Positions 10,571 through 19,071 of a stretch of 64,000 nucleotides of DNA are shown one piece after another. Under the pieces are notes generated by a model. The model was not told the origin of the DNA and did no database searches. It saw nothing but the letters and a program-made list of their open reading frames with translations. The position numbers were made by a program, and so were the translations under genes. Each line of letters opens with the position of its first letter. Within the stretch, counting starts at the first letter, position 1. This DNA is from Symbiodinium microadriaticum. Taxonomy: Eukaryota; Sar; Dinophyceae; Suessiales; Symbiodiniaceae. The stretch covers positions 268,611 through 332,610 of the forward strand of contig LSRX01000174.1 in NCBI GenBank assembly GCA_001939145.1, given 5' to 3'.

Positions 10571-11041
10571 ATTCCCTTGGGCAGCGGTAGTGCCGGTAGC
10601 CTGCCGCCGAGTGGCTATCCTCCGCAGGGCCCCGGTGCTGCAGCAGCCACCGCTGCTTCTTCGCCGGGTGGCTGTCCCTCGCAGAACCTCAGCGCGGCAG
10701 CAGCCGCCACCGCACCACCGCCGGCAAGCATGCACCCAGCTCAGTATGCGGGATACATGCCGGGCTTTCCAATGCCTATGCCTGCTGGCTATTATCCGCC
10801 TCCGCACAACCCGTCGGTGCTTCCTCATGGTGCCCCTCAGCCTCTTCCAAGTCCGGGCGGCGAGCAAGTGGATGACGGAGGGTCCGCAACCACAGCAAAC
10901 AGGCGGCGACGCCGCACGGCGAAGGCTGAGGCGAAGAAGGGCGGCAAAGGCGGCGGACCTGTGATCTACGCGAGTCAGTGGAACGGCATCACAGCAGGGG
11001 GCTTACACACTAGACTTGGTGACGTTCTTGCTTGTGTGTAA
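10571..11041 (+). CDS. Pro/Ala/Gly-rich protein with basic tail, exon
   Basis: A frame ending with TAA at 11039 encodes low-complexity sequence: SLPPSGYPPQGPGAAAATAA, then MPGFPMPMPAGYYPPPHNP, followed by a basic stretch NRRRRRTAKAEAKKGGKGGG. The Pro/Tyr/Gly-rich part resembles disordered regions of RNA-binding or wall proteins, and the Arg/Lys run could be a nuclear localisation or nucleic-acid-binding tail. No folded domain is visible. The exon start is uncertain; the frame is open from about 10412 but becomes protein-like only after 10570. Confidence 0.45.
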   Translation: MPLGSGSAGSLPPSGYPPQGPGAAAATAASSPGGCPSQNLSAAAAATAPPPASMHPAQYAGYMPGFPMPMPAGYYPPPHNPSVLPHGAPQPLPSPGGEQVDDGGSATTANRRRRRTAKAEAKKGGKGGGPVIYASQWNGITAGGLHTRLGDVLACV

Positions 11042-11257
11042 AGAGCCTTGCAAGCTTTGTCCCGGAACCCTAAACTTTTAAACCCTAGACCCTAAACCCT
11101 GAATGAGTTAGACACTCAGGATTATATCTTGAAAGACATGCTCTCGAAGAGTGGAGCCACTAGCCTTCAAGTGGCCGTAGTCGTACGTGCAATCACGAGA
11201 CGCTTGGACTCATGCATTATGAATCAACTAATGCCCGTAACCCGTAGTAACTCTGCC

Positions 11258-11383
11258 CAGGGAGACTTCGCCAACACTAGCTACCTGGACACGCTGCCCG
11301 ACGATGTCCTCCACTCGCTCTCCTGGTGGTACTGGGGGAAACACCCACACGACAAGCTGACTGCAGAAGAGCCACTTTGTTGA
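11258..11383 (+). CDS. Candidate terminal exon, unknown protein
   Basis: Reads QGDFANTSYLDTLPDDVLHS, then WWYWGKHPHDKLTAEEP, ending in TGA at 11381. The composition is protein-like and rich in aromatic residues. No family recognised. It sits between two other coding-like segments on the same strand. Confidence 0.35.
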   Translation, partial: QGDFANTSYLDTLPDDVLHSLSWWYWGKHPHDKLTAEEPLC

Positions 11384-11519
11384 AACAAAGCCAGAACTAA
11401 TCAAACACAGTGTTGCTAGCATGTAGATATCGGACTACCCGAAATCCAAAGTAATCCTGCAACGCAGTGCAAGACAACCCGTCCGCTCGAGGAAAGCCAA
11501 CGCGGACAAGACGGCGAAC

Positions 11520-11800
11520 ACGCTTTTGCAGCAGTACAGCCGACGACAGCGACCGGGGGATCACATTAGCGCAGATGTGATCCACAGCTTCTGTCGAGCA
11601 TGGCAAGGGGGGCAAGACAGTTTCCGCCTCAACAAGCACGGGTCAGCGTGGATGCTGGACAACGGACATGTGGAGCTGGACATAAGCGCTCACCTCGATT
11701 CCCCTTACCACAAGGTTTACTGCCTGCGGCTGGAGAAGTCGAGTGGCCGAGCCTACGTCATCGCCACGGAGAGCTGCTCGGATCATGCACTCCTGTGGTT
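11520..11800 (+). CDS. Unknown protein exon, well-formed
   Basis: A clear coding-like stretch starting about AG|CAG at 11526: QYSRRQRPGDHISADVIHSF, GSAWMLDNGHVELDISAHLD and YCLRLEKSSGRAYVIATESC follow one another without low complexity. The pattern of alternating hydrophobic and polar residues suggests a beta-rich fold. The open frame runs to 11870, but the last 60 bases turn GT-rich (TGTTTGGGGTTTAAGAG) and look intronic. Family not recognised. Confidence 0.5.
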
Positions 11801-12630
11801 TGGGTGCGAACTGAGGTTTCAGCTTCTCAGTGTTTGGGGTTTAAGAGTTTCAGTACCTGGTGGCTACTAGGGTGTTTGATTTAGGAGCGTTGTGGGGCAC
11901 GGAATCCAAAACCAGGAGGCCCAAACCAGGTGTCCCTAGAAGCTCTGTCCGCCTCGAACTGCTATTGGTTTTGCTGGGCTGATATCTGCATGGCTTGTAC
12001 TTAATCTAAGATTTCGGGTTCTTCAGGTGTTGGGGCTGGGCGTGCTGGAGAAACCTTGGAAAGAGTGTTGTTTTCCTTTAGCGGGGGTGGATAGTTCACG
12101 ACAACAAGGTCACTCCGTAACTATAGGTATAGGCAGTAGCTCCCGCACCCACGAAATATACAGCCCAGCGCACTCCACAAGTTTGCCATTAGCTCCCAAG
12201 CGTAGCAGCGCAGGTTCCCGAACCAGTGTCCTGGGCGGAGGATCTGATCAATACACTAATATTCAATATGATGGAGATTGCCTGAACTTGTCAACCCAGA
12301 GCTTCGGGGACCCGTGGTCTAGGGCTATAGCTGCTCGGGGCGGCATCGAAGATTTAGCTTTCGGGTTTCGGGTGTTAAAGGGTTTCAGGATGTAATGTTA
12401 AGACAAGATCCAGCAGTTTGTTATCATCTTGGTTTCGTTGACGTGGCAGGAAAGATCGTCTGAGGTCCTAGTTTACTGTTCGGAGATGTAGTCAGGAACA
12501 TAGGGAAGCAAGCTAAACCTTGGAGTCACCCCACTAACTAACAAAACCCATGATTCCTTCATTAATCTTGCTTCCAGCAGGAGCCAGCATGGTAATCCAA
12601 ACGAGTCGAACGCTTTTACTTACTCATAAA
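11801..12630. other. Intron-like sequence, no gene recognised
   Basis: GT-rich stretches with scattered GGTTT words at both ends. A frame at 12027-12395 is open, but its composition does not look like protein. Confidence 0.45.
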
Positions 12631-12639
12631 ATGAGTGTG

Positions 12640-13013
12640 CCGGCCGAGGCTTGTCCCGAGTGGCGCCGAACGTGCTCTATTGCGATCAGGTGATGAAGCC
12701 CGTGCAGAACCTGCAGCAGGAGCCTCTAGTATTGCTTGCGAAGGAGCACTTCAAAGCGCTCCTGACACCGCGCGCTCTGGAGTTCCACCTTCGCGAGCCC
12801 AGCAGTCCGGCTGTAGCGCCGATGCCGAATCCCACACCGGCTCCCACACCGATTAAAACCCAGGCTCCCCCACCGCCCAAGCTGCTCGCGATGGCACACG
12901 CAGGCACGGCGTTGCTGGCTGGTATGACACCCGAAGGCCAGTGTGATTCAGTGACTGGCAAAGATTGGGCTGGCAATAAAGGCTACACTGTGGGCGAGCA
13001 CGACATATACTAG
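12640..13013 (+). CDS. Pro-rich protein exon
   Basis: The frame reads SRVAPNVLYCDQVMKPVQNL, then LLAKEHFKALLTPRALEFHL, then a Pro-rich linker MPNPTPAPTPIKTQAPPPPK and AGTALLAGMTPEGQC, with a TAG at 13011. The first part is helical in character, the second a disordered linker. A telomere-like TTTAGGG array starts directly after it. Unknown function. Confidence 0.45.
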
Positions 13014-13206
13014 GGTTTAGGGCTTAGGGTTTAATGGTTTAGGGCAGTTTCGGGCTGAGGGTTTCATGGTTTAGGGTTTAATGGTCCGGGTTTAGGGCAG
13101 TTTAGGGCTGAGGGTTTAATGGTTTAGGGTTTAATGGTTTAGGGTTTAGGGATCAGGGCTTAAGGGTTGAAGGTTTACGGCTCAGGGTTTAAGGGTTTAG
13201 GGCTTG
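13012..13206 (+). repeat. Degenerate TTTAGGG array
   Basis: Interspersed GGGTTTAGGG, GGGTTTAATGG and GGGCTTAGGG units run directly from the preceding coding segment. This is an internal telomere-type repeat, not a chromosome end, because unique sequence follows on both sides. Confidence 0.85.
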
Positions 13207-13228
13207 GGACTTCATGATACATAGAGTA

Positions 13229-13447
13229 CCTAGAATCTGATGATAATGATGATGATGATGATGATGATGAATCTGAATAAATGATGATCGCGCTGTTCCG
13301 TTACTTAGTCACTTAGTCCAAGTGCAGTGACTCGTTGCGATCACTTGTTCTGATTCAAATTCAAGATTACATAATGCTACACTTGCTACTGCTGCTTCTG
13401 CTGCTGCTGCAAACGCTGCTTGTGCTGCTCATGCTGCTGCGGTTGCA

Positions 13448-13490
<43 letters not shown>

Positions 13491-13492
13491 TC
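13229..13492. repeat. (ATG)n and (CTG)n trinucleotide tracts
   Basis: GATGATGAT at 13236-13270 and CTGCTG at 13388-13488. The CTG tract lies directly upstream of the acceptor CTCTCTCGCAG used by the next exon and could act as part of its pyrimidine-containing intron end. Confidence 0.9.
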
Positions 13493-13523
13493 GTATCTTG
13501 TATAGAGCGCCGCCTCTCTCGCA

Positions 13524-13754
13524 GGATCTGTTGCCACGCCCACTTTGCCGGGTCGCTGTGCTTGTGGAGAGCCGAAAGCGACGTGCTCCGTTTGTGGCCT
13601 GGGCTATGCACAGCAGATCCCTGCACCTGAAGCCCTGGGCAACCGTACGCCAGAACCCCTGGGCAACTATACGCAAACGCAGGAATCCTTGGATTGCCCG
13701 TCTTCTTCCGAGGACCAGCATCATTGCAATCGTAAAATGAAAACTATTTACTGA
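13524..13754 (+). CDS. Small Cys-motif protein, terminal exon
   Basis: Starts after the strong acceptor CTCTCTCGCAG. The frame reads ATPTLPGRCACGEPKATCSV, then CGLGYAQQIPAPEALGN, and contains a short internal repeat (PEALGN, PEPLGN). It ends at TGA 13752-13754. The spacing C-A-C ... C-S-V-C could bind one zinc ion like a small knuckle; this is inference. Other frames give Arg-rich nonsense. A further upstream exon is expected because there is no ATG. Confidence 0.4.
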   Translation, partial: GSVATPTLPGRCACGEPKATCSVCGLGYAQQIPAPEALGNRTPEPLGNYTQTQESLDCPSSSEDQHHCNRKMKTIY

Positions 13755-13967
13755 AATACACAGTAGACTAATAACAGACCACAGACACACCGATCCAAAT
13801 ATATCCGAGTAGCCCAGCATTTTGTTTCGTAGCTGGGTCTTCGCCCTTCACTTGTTTGACTTCGTGCGTGCCACACGAACTTAGATTTAAACACCCAGAA
13901 TCCTAGACCCCTCTTGTCTTCCAATCCCTAAAATCCCGAAAACCCCCAAAACCCTAAACCCTCATAG

Positions 13968-14234
13968 ATGTCGAGGCTTCCGCACCGCTCCCTCAGAATC
14001 CTTAGACTAGACCAGACCCCTATCTTCCGTGAGGATGAAGCGCTGGTACCCCAGGAGCCTTTCAAGCTACACTTCGATTCGGCCACGCAGCTCCACGTCC
14101 TGACAGAGACGGCAAGCCAGGCACAGAGATCCTTGCCGAACACTGCAGACGATTGGGTGCTGCAGCAAGATGTGAGAGACGCCAGTCCGCAAAGCTTAGC
14201 CTTTAGGACCTATAGGCTACGGCTACGGCACTAG
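13968..14234 (+). CDS. Hypothetical protein exon
   Basis: Lies directly after a CCCTAAA block (13930-13965). Best coding-like part: DEALVPQEPFKLHFDSATQL, HVLTETASQAQRSLPNTADD and WVLQQDVRDASPQS. It may start after GTGAG at about 14032 rather than at the ATG at 13968. TAG at 14232. No family recognised. Confidence 0.4.
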   Translation: MSRLPHRSLRILRLDQTPIFREDEALVPQEPFKLHFDSATQLHVLTETASQAQRSLPNTADDWVLQQDVRDASPQSLAFRTYRLRLRH

Positions 14235-14321
14235 GCAAACCGCGCCTGCATCATGAGTCACCACCCGACACACCCGTAGCTGAATAGCTCCGAACACACA
14301 ACCGCTAGTTTGTCAATGCAG

Positions 14322-14502
14322 CCATTGTTGAAGCTATGCAATTATGCTGTGGTGAGGCTGACTCCAAGCGTCATGGGGAATACTTTGTGGTTTCCGCTGG
14401 AAAGAAAGCCAAAGCTATTTGGGCATGGAAGGCATTCGGCTACGAGGCACTTGGGCATGATGGCTTGTGTGCCAAAGCTAGAATTCAGTTCAAGGGGGCC
14501 CT
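14322..14502 (+). CDS. Hypothetical protein exon
   Basis: Acceptor TCAATGCAG then a frame reading AIVEAMQLCCGEADSKRHGE, YFVVSAGKKAKAIWAWKAFG and YEALGHDGLCAKARIQFKGA. It ends at a consensus-like donor CCCT|GTGAGG. An overlapping frame (14310-14609) is longer but less protein-like in its first half; its end, EDPAKKQKAALAAPAQ, may be another exon. Function unknown. Confidence 0.45.
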
Positions 14503-14754
14503 GTGAGGACCCCGCCAAGAAGCAGAAGGCAGCTCTAGCAGCTCCTGCGCAGGCTGTGACTGCCTGTTGCCTAGCCGGGAGGTCCCCGCACCCTCTGAAG
14601 AATAGCTGACTCTAGGCTTCATTGACAGTCTGGGCTTAGGTAGGAGGTCGAAGATGGCCGGCTCGAGAACCGTGAAAAAAAAAGGCTCAATGATGCTCCC
14701 CGATGCTCGTCGAAGCGAAAAAAACAAACTTTCGAGATTTCCCGAAGAAAACGT

Positions 14755-15046
14755 GCATGTACGCGAATTTGACGCAAATTTGACGCGAATTTGACGCGAA
14801 TTTGACGCCAGGATAAAGCCAGGCTAAGCCCAGGATAAGCCCAGGATAAGCCCAGGATAAGGCCAGGATAAGGCCAGGATAAGCCCAGGATAAGGCCAGG
14901 ATAAGCCCAGGACAGGCCAAGATAAGCCTAGGAGAAGCAAAGGACCACAGGATAAGGCCAGGACAAGCAGCCCAGAATCAAGGAAAGCGAGGATAAGCCC
15001 AGGACAGCCCAGAATAAGGAGTACACGCCCGGACAGCCTAGATAAG
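14755..15046. repeat. Two adjacent 11-bp minisatellites
   Basis: GCGAATTTGAC repeats about four times at 14762-14808, then CAGGATAAGCC and its variants (GGCCAGGATAA, CAGGACAGCC) repeat about 20 times to 15046, increasingly degenerate. Both units are 11 bp long although their sequences differ. Confidence 0.85.
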
Positions 15047-15276
15047 CCCGGGCGGGTAGGATTGGGAGCGCTGGATAGGTCCCGCTGAAAACGATAAAGA
15101 GGGTGCGGACGGATTTCTGGTTATGCTGGAACTCAATCCTGCTGTCACATGTGCTGCATGTGTCTGGTTTTTGGCAGACTGATGGTTGCACATCAAGTTA
15201 CATCCCCGCGACGCTGCCACGAGGCTTAGACTTGCTTTGTAAGGAGGCAGCTTAGTCCGTGCTCCCTTGCTGCAGC

Positions 15277-15873
15277 ATGTCTGAGTCCGGAATCCCGGCT
15301 TCATCCGGCCTTACGCCGTTGATGGAGCGACTGCGGCTTCTAACGCCGCAATCTTCGTCTGCGCAAGCCCAGCACGACGAGCCCGCCAGCCCAGCACCCA
15401 GCCCCCGTCAGGTGCTCACACCCTTGCAAGACCGGCTGCAACGTGGTTTGGCTTTGGCTGGGCAGAGCAAGGGCGACAGCAGCCCCGCTTCAAGCAGCTT
15501 CCAGGACGTGAAGACGCCGCTCACCAAGAAGTTTCCCTCAGAGTGTCTTGCACCGCCGCCCAGCCACGCGGAGACGCCGCTCACGGAGAAAGCTCTCTCA
15601 GAGGGTGCCACACCGCCGCGCGGCCACGCGGAGACGCCGCCAACCAAGAAGCCTCTCTCAGACTGTGCCACACCGCCGCCGGTGACAAGGAAGCGCCGGC
15701 TGACCAAGGAGTCCCTCGAAGAGCTGCAGTGCGAGTTGGGTGCCAAGGACGCCAAGTGCAACGCTGGGGGCGAGGAGGAGCCGCAGACGTTTGCCGACGG
15801 AGTCACTAGTGCAGCCGCAGCCTCTCCGCCAGTCACTCCAGTCAAGAAGCGCTTGCGCCGCCAGGGCAGCTGA
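15277..15873 (+). CDS. Lys/Pro/Ser-rich protein with 20-residue repeats
   Basis: ATG at 15277 opens a 198-codon frame to TGA 15871 without an intron. Three tandem copies of about 20 residues, each beginning KTPLTKK/ETPLTEK/ETPPTKK and continuing with Ser-(E/D)-x-x-APPP or ATPP, span 15510-15690. The C-terminus is basic (VTPVKKRLRRQGS). Many T-P and S-P dipeptides suggest proline-directed phosphorylation, and the basic ends suggest a nuclear or chromatin-associated disordered protein; this is inference. The repeats are also visible at DNA level as a 60-bp unit. Upstream GTG/CTG extensions are not needed. Confidence 0.6.
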   Translation: MSESGIPASSGLTPLMERLRLLTPQSSSAQAQHDEPASPAPSPRQVLTPLQDRLQRGLALAGQSKGDSSPASSSFQDVKTPLTKKFPSECLAPPPSHAETPLTEKALSEGATPPRGHAETPPTKKPLSDCATPPPVTRKRRLTKESLEELQCELGAKDAKCNAGGEEEPQTFADGVTSAAAASPPVTPVKKRLRRQGS

Positions 15874-16092
15874 GAAGCTTCTGAAGTTTTTGTTTGAGTT
15901 TTGAGCCGGATCCTTATGGATCAGGTTCCGTCGCTTGTTTTGCATTGCACAGCCCGCCTGTGCTTCGCCGGCTTGGAAAATTGAAAAGGAGTGTCGTCAG
16001 AGCCAGCCTTAGAGTTTACGGCTCATGTTGCATTGTGCGTTTGTGTTGCACAGTCCGTGCTTCGCCGCTTTAGACAGACTTGGTTAGATAGT

Positions 16093-16580
16093 AGAGCCAG
16101 TCTCAGGAGAAGCCGGAGCCAGAGAAGGCCCCTCTGCCAGCTCCGGCTGCAGAGGAGCCCGCGCCAAGTCCTGTGCTTGAGAAGGCGAAGTCCCCCCCTC
16201 CAGCTGCAGAGGCGGAGGCCACGGACCCGACACCTCCACCGGCCAAGAAGGCCCACACCTCCCCTCCACCCGCAGCCGGGAACACAGACCCTGCACCTCC
16301 ACCAGCCAAGAAGGCTAAGGGACCCCCGCCGCCAGTCCCGCCGCCTGCAGTTGCGCAGACCACCCCGCCTCCACCTGCAAAAGCAAGTCCGGCAGCGGGC
16401 GAAAACAGCGCAGTGCCCAAGGAAAGCAAGGCCACCCCTCCAGTTGCAATGGTCCCCAACAAGGCCACGCCCCCCATTGCAGTAGCAACTGCACCGGTGT
16501 CCTCCACGGGGCCGACTATGGTGGGATTCCAGGACGGTGTGACGCTTGTAGAAGGAGAGCCAGCCACTGTCACTAGCTGA
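16093..16580 (+). CDS. Pro/Ala/Lys-rich protein exon
   Basis: A frame open after AGTCTCAG reads EKPEPEKAPLPAPAAEEPAP, then repeated PPPAKKA words (TPPPAKKAHTSPPPAAG, PAPPPAKKAKGPPPP), ending with TVTS and TGA at 16578. The style matches the preceding 15277-15873 gene, so the two may be exons or paralogous parts of one repetitive protein, though the first has its own stop. A further frame at 16617-16740 reads DSVDKVSKLDISESPIEAEA and SINKETPPPAGPKAKQ, likely another exon. Confidence 0.5.
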
Positions 16581-16779
16581 CAAAGATTGGTCAAGATTTG
16601 GTTTGGGGTTTTTAAAGGAGGATTCTGTGGACAAAGTTTCTAAACTGGACATTTCCGAGTCTCCCATTGAAGCCGAGGCATCGATCAACAAGGAGACACC
16701 CCCGCCGGCTGGCCCGAAGGCCAAGCAACATGGACTCAGACGCTCTGGGTTTAGACGATTAATTTCTGTTGTTGTCAAG

Positions 16780-16852
16780 AACAACAACATAAACAACAAC
16801 GACAACAGCAACAACAACAACAACCACAACGACAACGACGACAACGACAACG

Positions 16853-16884
<32 letters not shown>

Positions 16885-17066
16885 GACGACAACGACGACG
16901 ACGACGACGACAACAACAACAACAGCAAAAGCCACAACAGCCGCCACAGCCACAACCACAACCACAACAACCACAGTGGCCCCAAAACGCACAGAACAAA
17001 AACCACAACAGCCGCAAGCGCAACCGCAGACCACAGCGCCAGGGCTTCAGCATGCTGTTTCTTTAA
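16780..17066. repeat. (AAC/GAC)n trinucleotide tract
   Basis: Imperfect AACAACGAC array giving Asn/Asp runs in one frame. It decays into CACAACAGC words by 17040. Confidence 0.9.
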
Positions 17067-17160
17067 TGGCCGCCGCCGCCACCACCGCCACCGGCACACA
17101 ACTGCCACGGCAGCTTTGTCTATACTGCTAGCAAAGTGCAACCCAAGACCTGCCTAAGTA

Positions 17161-17770
17161 ACACACCGGAAGCCTTCAGAAATCCAGGGAATTTTCCGGA
17201 GCCTCTACGTGATGTATAGCCCCGCAGAAGGCAGCTCCCGCAGCGGCGGCGCCGAGTGGCGGCACGTCCATGCAGGCTGATGCTTTGTGTCACGACACCT
17301 GTGCTCGTATCAATTATGATCAGGGACTTGAACTAAGAACAGTGTGTGGGAAAGAGTTTTGCCCTTAATATATTCCCTGGCAGGCAGTCGTCGCCGAGGT
17401 GCCGATCCCCGTGACGACGACAGACGACGAGGATGAGCCACCGCAGTGAAAGGGCCTTTTTCTCCAGGCCTCAGACGATGGACACACTTCCTGGATGCCA
17501 GGTCCATCGCAGATCTGATTTTGATGCCAGATCCGAGTCATAGAATCCTGTTGACCCGTGCTGCCCAGAGGCTAGGCCATGGAAGTCACCAAGTGGTAGC
17601 CGCAAGTTTGCATCATGGAACGTTGGCCTGGGCCACAGCATCATAATTCCAGTGCTTGAGGTGCGATCATGCGAGGGCCAGGTTTGGGCACAGCCGGGGG
17701 AAGACTAGTTAGTACTTGGGGCTTGTCACGCAAGCCTTCTCTTTGAAAGACCGCCGTGCAGCGCTAGCTC
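17161..17770. other. No gene recognised
   Basis: Mixed sequence without a coherent exon. GACGACGACAGACGACGAG near 17412 is a short acidic-coding run but has no protein-like flank. Confidence 0.45.
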
Positions 17771-17771
17771 C

Positions 17772-18005
17772 GTGTTCTGCCCGGTTCACAGCAAGAAAAA
17801 AGGATCGCAGCATCTGCTGACACACGTAGCCGACATGCAGAATCAGCGCCCTGCAGGAAATCCAAAGCCTAGGCCAACCAACCCCCTCTTCGCCCAGGCT
17901 CTAGCGAAGCAAAGCGACAGCCCGGCCGTGCAGAAGTTCACAGGCAAACGAGCTGAGATGCACGAGCCTCGGCACGTGCTGCGACCCTCCCGAACCGGAA
18001 GCTAG
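17772..18005 (+). CDS. Hypothetical basic peptide, terminal exon
   Basis: Reads SKKKGSQHLLTHVADMQNQR, then PTNPLFAQALAKQSDSPAVQ and FTGKRAEMHEPRHVLRPSRT with TAG at 18003. Polar and basic, no motif recognised. A coding-like frame (18139-18330, with RNLGPSLGRSRLSLGQW) follows but is weaker. Confidence 0.3.
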   Translation: MFCPVHSKKKGSQHLLTHVADMQNQRPAGNPKPRPTNPLFAQALAKQSDSPAVQKFTGKRAEMHEPRHVLRPSRTGS

Positions 18006-18867
18006 AATGATTAGGTCCTATAAGGCCCCTAGCAAGCCCAAACCCTGAATAAAGTGCGAAGCCCATGAAAGTTGCCTGCTCGGGGATAGGCTGCGGGAGG
18101 GCTCTGATGATGCTACGAGTGCCGTTTGTTTTTTTCCTTTGTGGAATAGTTCGACTTTCACACTAGTCGCACGAAACCTGGGGCCAAGTCTTGGCAGGAG
18201 CAGGCTTAGCTTAGGACAATGGAACGTGCGCAGACTCAACCAAATTTCAAAGTTACTCGCAGGATCCTTTAGAAAAGTGCACGAACAATCAAACAGCGAC
18301 TTAGCAGGGCTTTGCAGTGACACGTGCTGGAAATGCTGCTCCTGTCTTGCAGCGACTCAACAAGTGTTGCATGGTGTGATGTTTGGGGCGCATAAGGAAG
18401 TTGGCTGTTCTCGTTGCCGGTGTGAACTTTTGCAGTAGACACATCCTGAGGTGAGTAGCGTTCACGCAGACCCAGAGTCTAGTCTAAGTCCTCCAACACT
18501 CACTACATCAGAGTCGGCTCCCATGACTAGAGGCAGCAGTCATCCTAATCTGACCACAGGCCCTTCCAATCCTAATGCAGCCGCGGCAGGTTGGAGGACC
18601 AGGAAGGGACCATTGTTCGCAAATCGAAGGCGAACTTGCAGCACGTGCAGGCTCCTGTCCACTGGGTTTGTGCTGCTTCTTTGTCTGCTGCAACGTAGCT
18701 TTTTTTTTGCTTGGTAGCTTAGATCATTGGCTCCAGTAGCTCTTCGTAAAGCAGCGCGGTAATGGACCCAGCTAGCTTGTGAGAGCAGGCATGATCACTG
18801 GAGTTAACTGCGCAGAGCTCTAGCCACAGATGCAAACCATGCTGGACAGACAGCCTCCGTGTAGGTC

Positions 18868-19071
18868 ATCGTGAAGGCCGTGAACACCACCCTGCGAAGC
18901 AGCACAGGCAAGGGTCTTGAGTTCTTCTTGCCAGAACAACCATTGGTGTACTCCGCAGCGACTATGCCTTTGCAACCGCCTGGTGCAAAAGATCGACCGC
19001 TTCTCAAGGCGGTCACTCATCGGCAGTTGCAACGCAAGAGAATTAAATTCAATTCAGACCCAGCACCTTGA
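18868..19071 (+). CDS. Hypothetical protein, terminal exon
   Basis: Reads VKAVNTTLRSSTGKGLEFFL, PEQPLVYSAATMPLQPPGAK and LLKAVTHRQLQRKRIKFNSD, ending TGA 19069. Codon use looks natural and the C-terminus is basic. It may close a gene whose earlier exons lie in 18.1-18.7 kb, directly before gene C on the same strand. Confidence 0.4.
   Translation: MVKAVNTTLRSSTGKGLEFFLPEQPLVYSAATMPLQPPGAKDRPLLKAVTHRQLQRKRIKFNSDPAP

Noticed and set aside
16023-17141. 372-codon minus-strand frame
   Set aside because: It is opened by the AAC/GAC and proline-codon repeats of the plus strand, giving Leu/Ser runs and Cys/Trp/Arg-rich low complexity.
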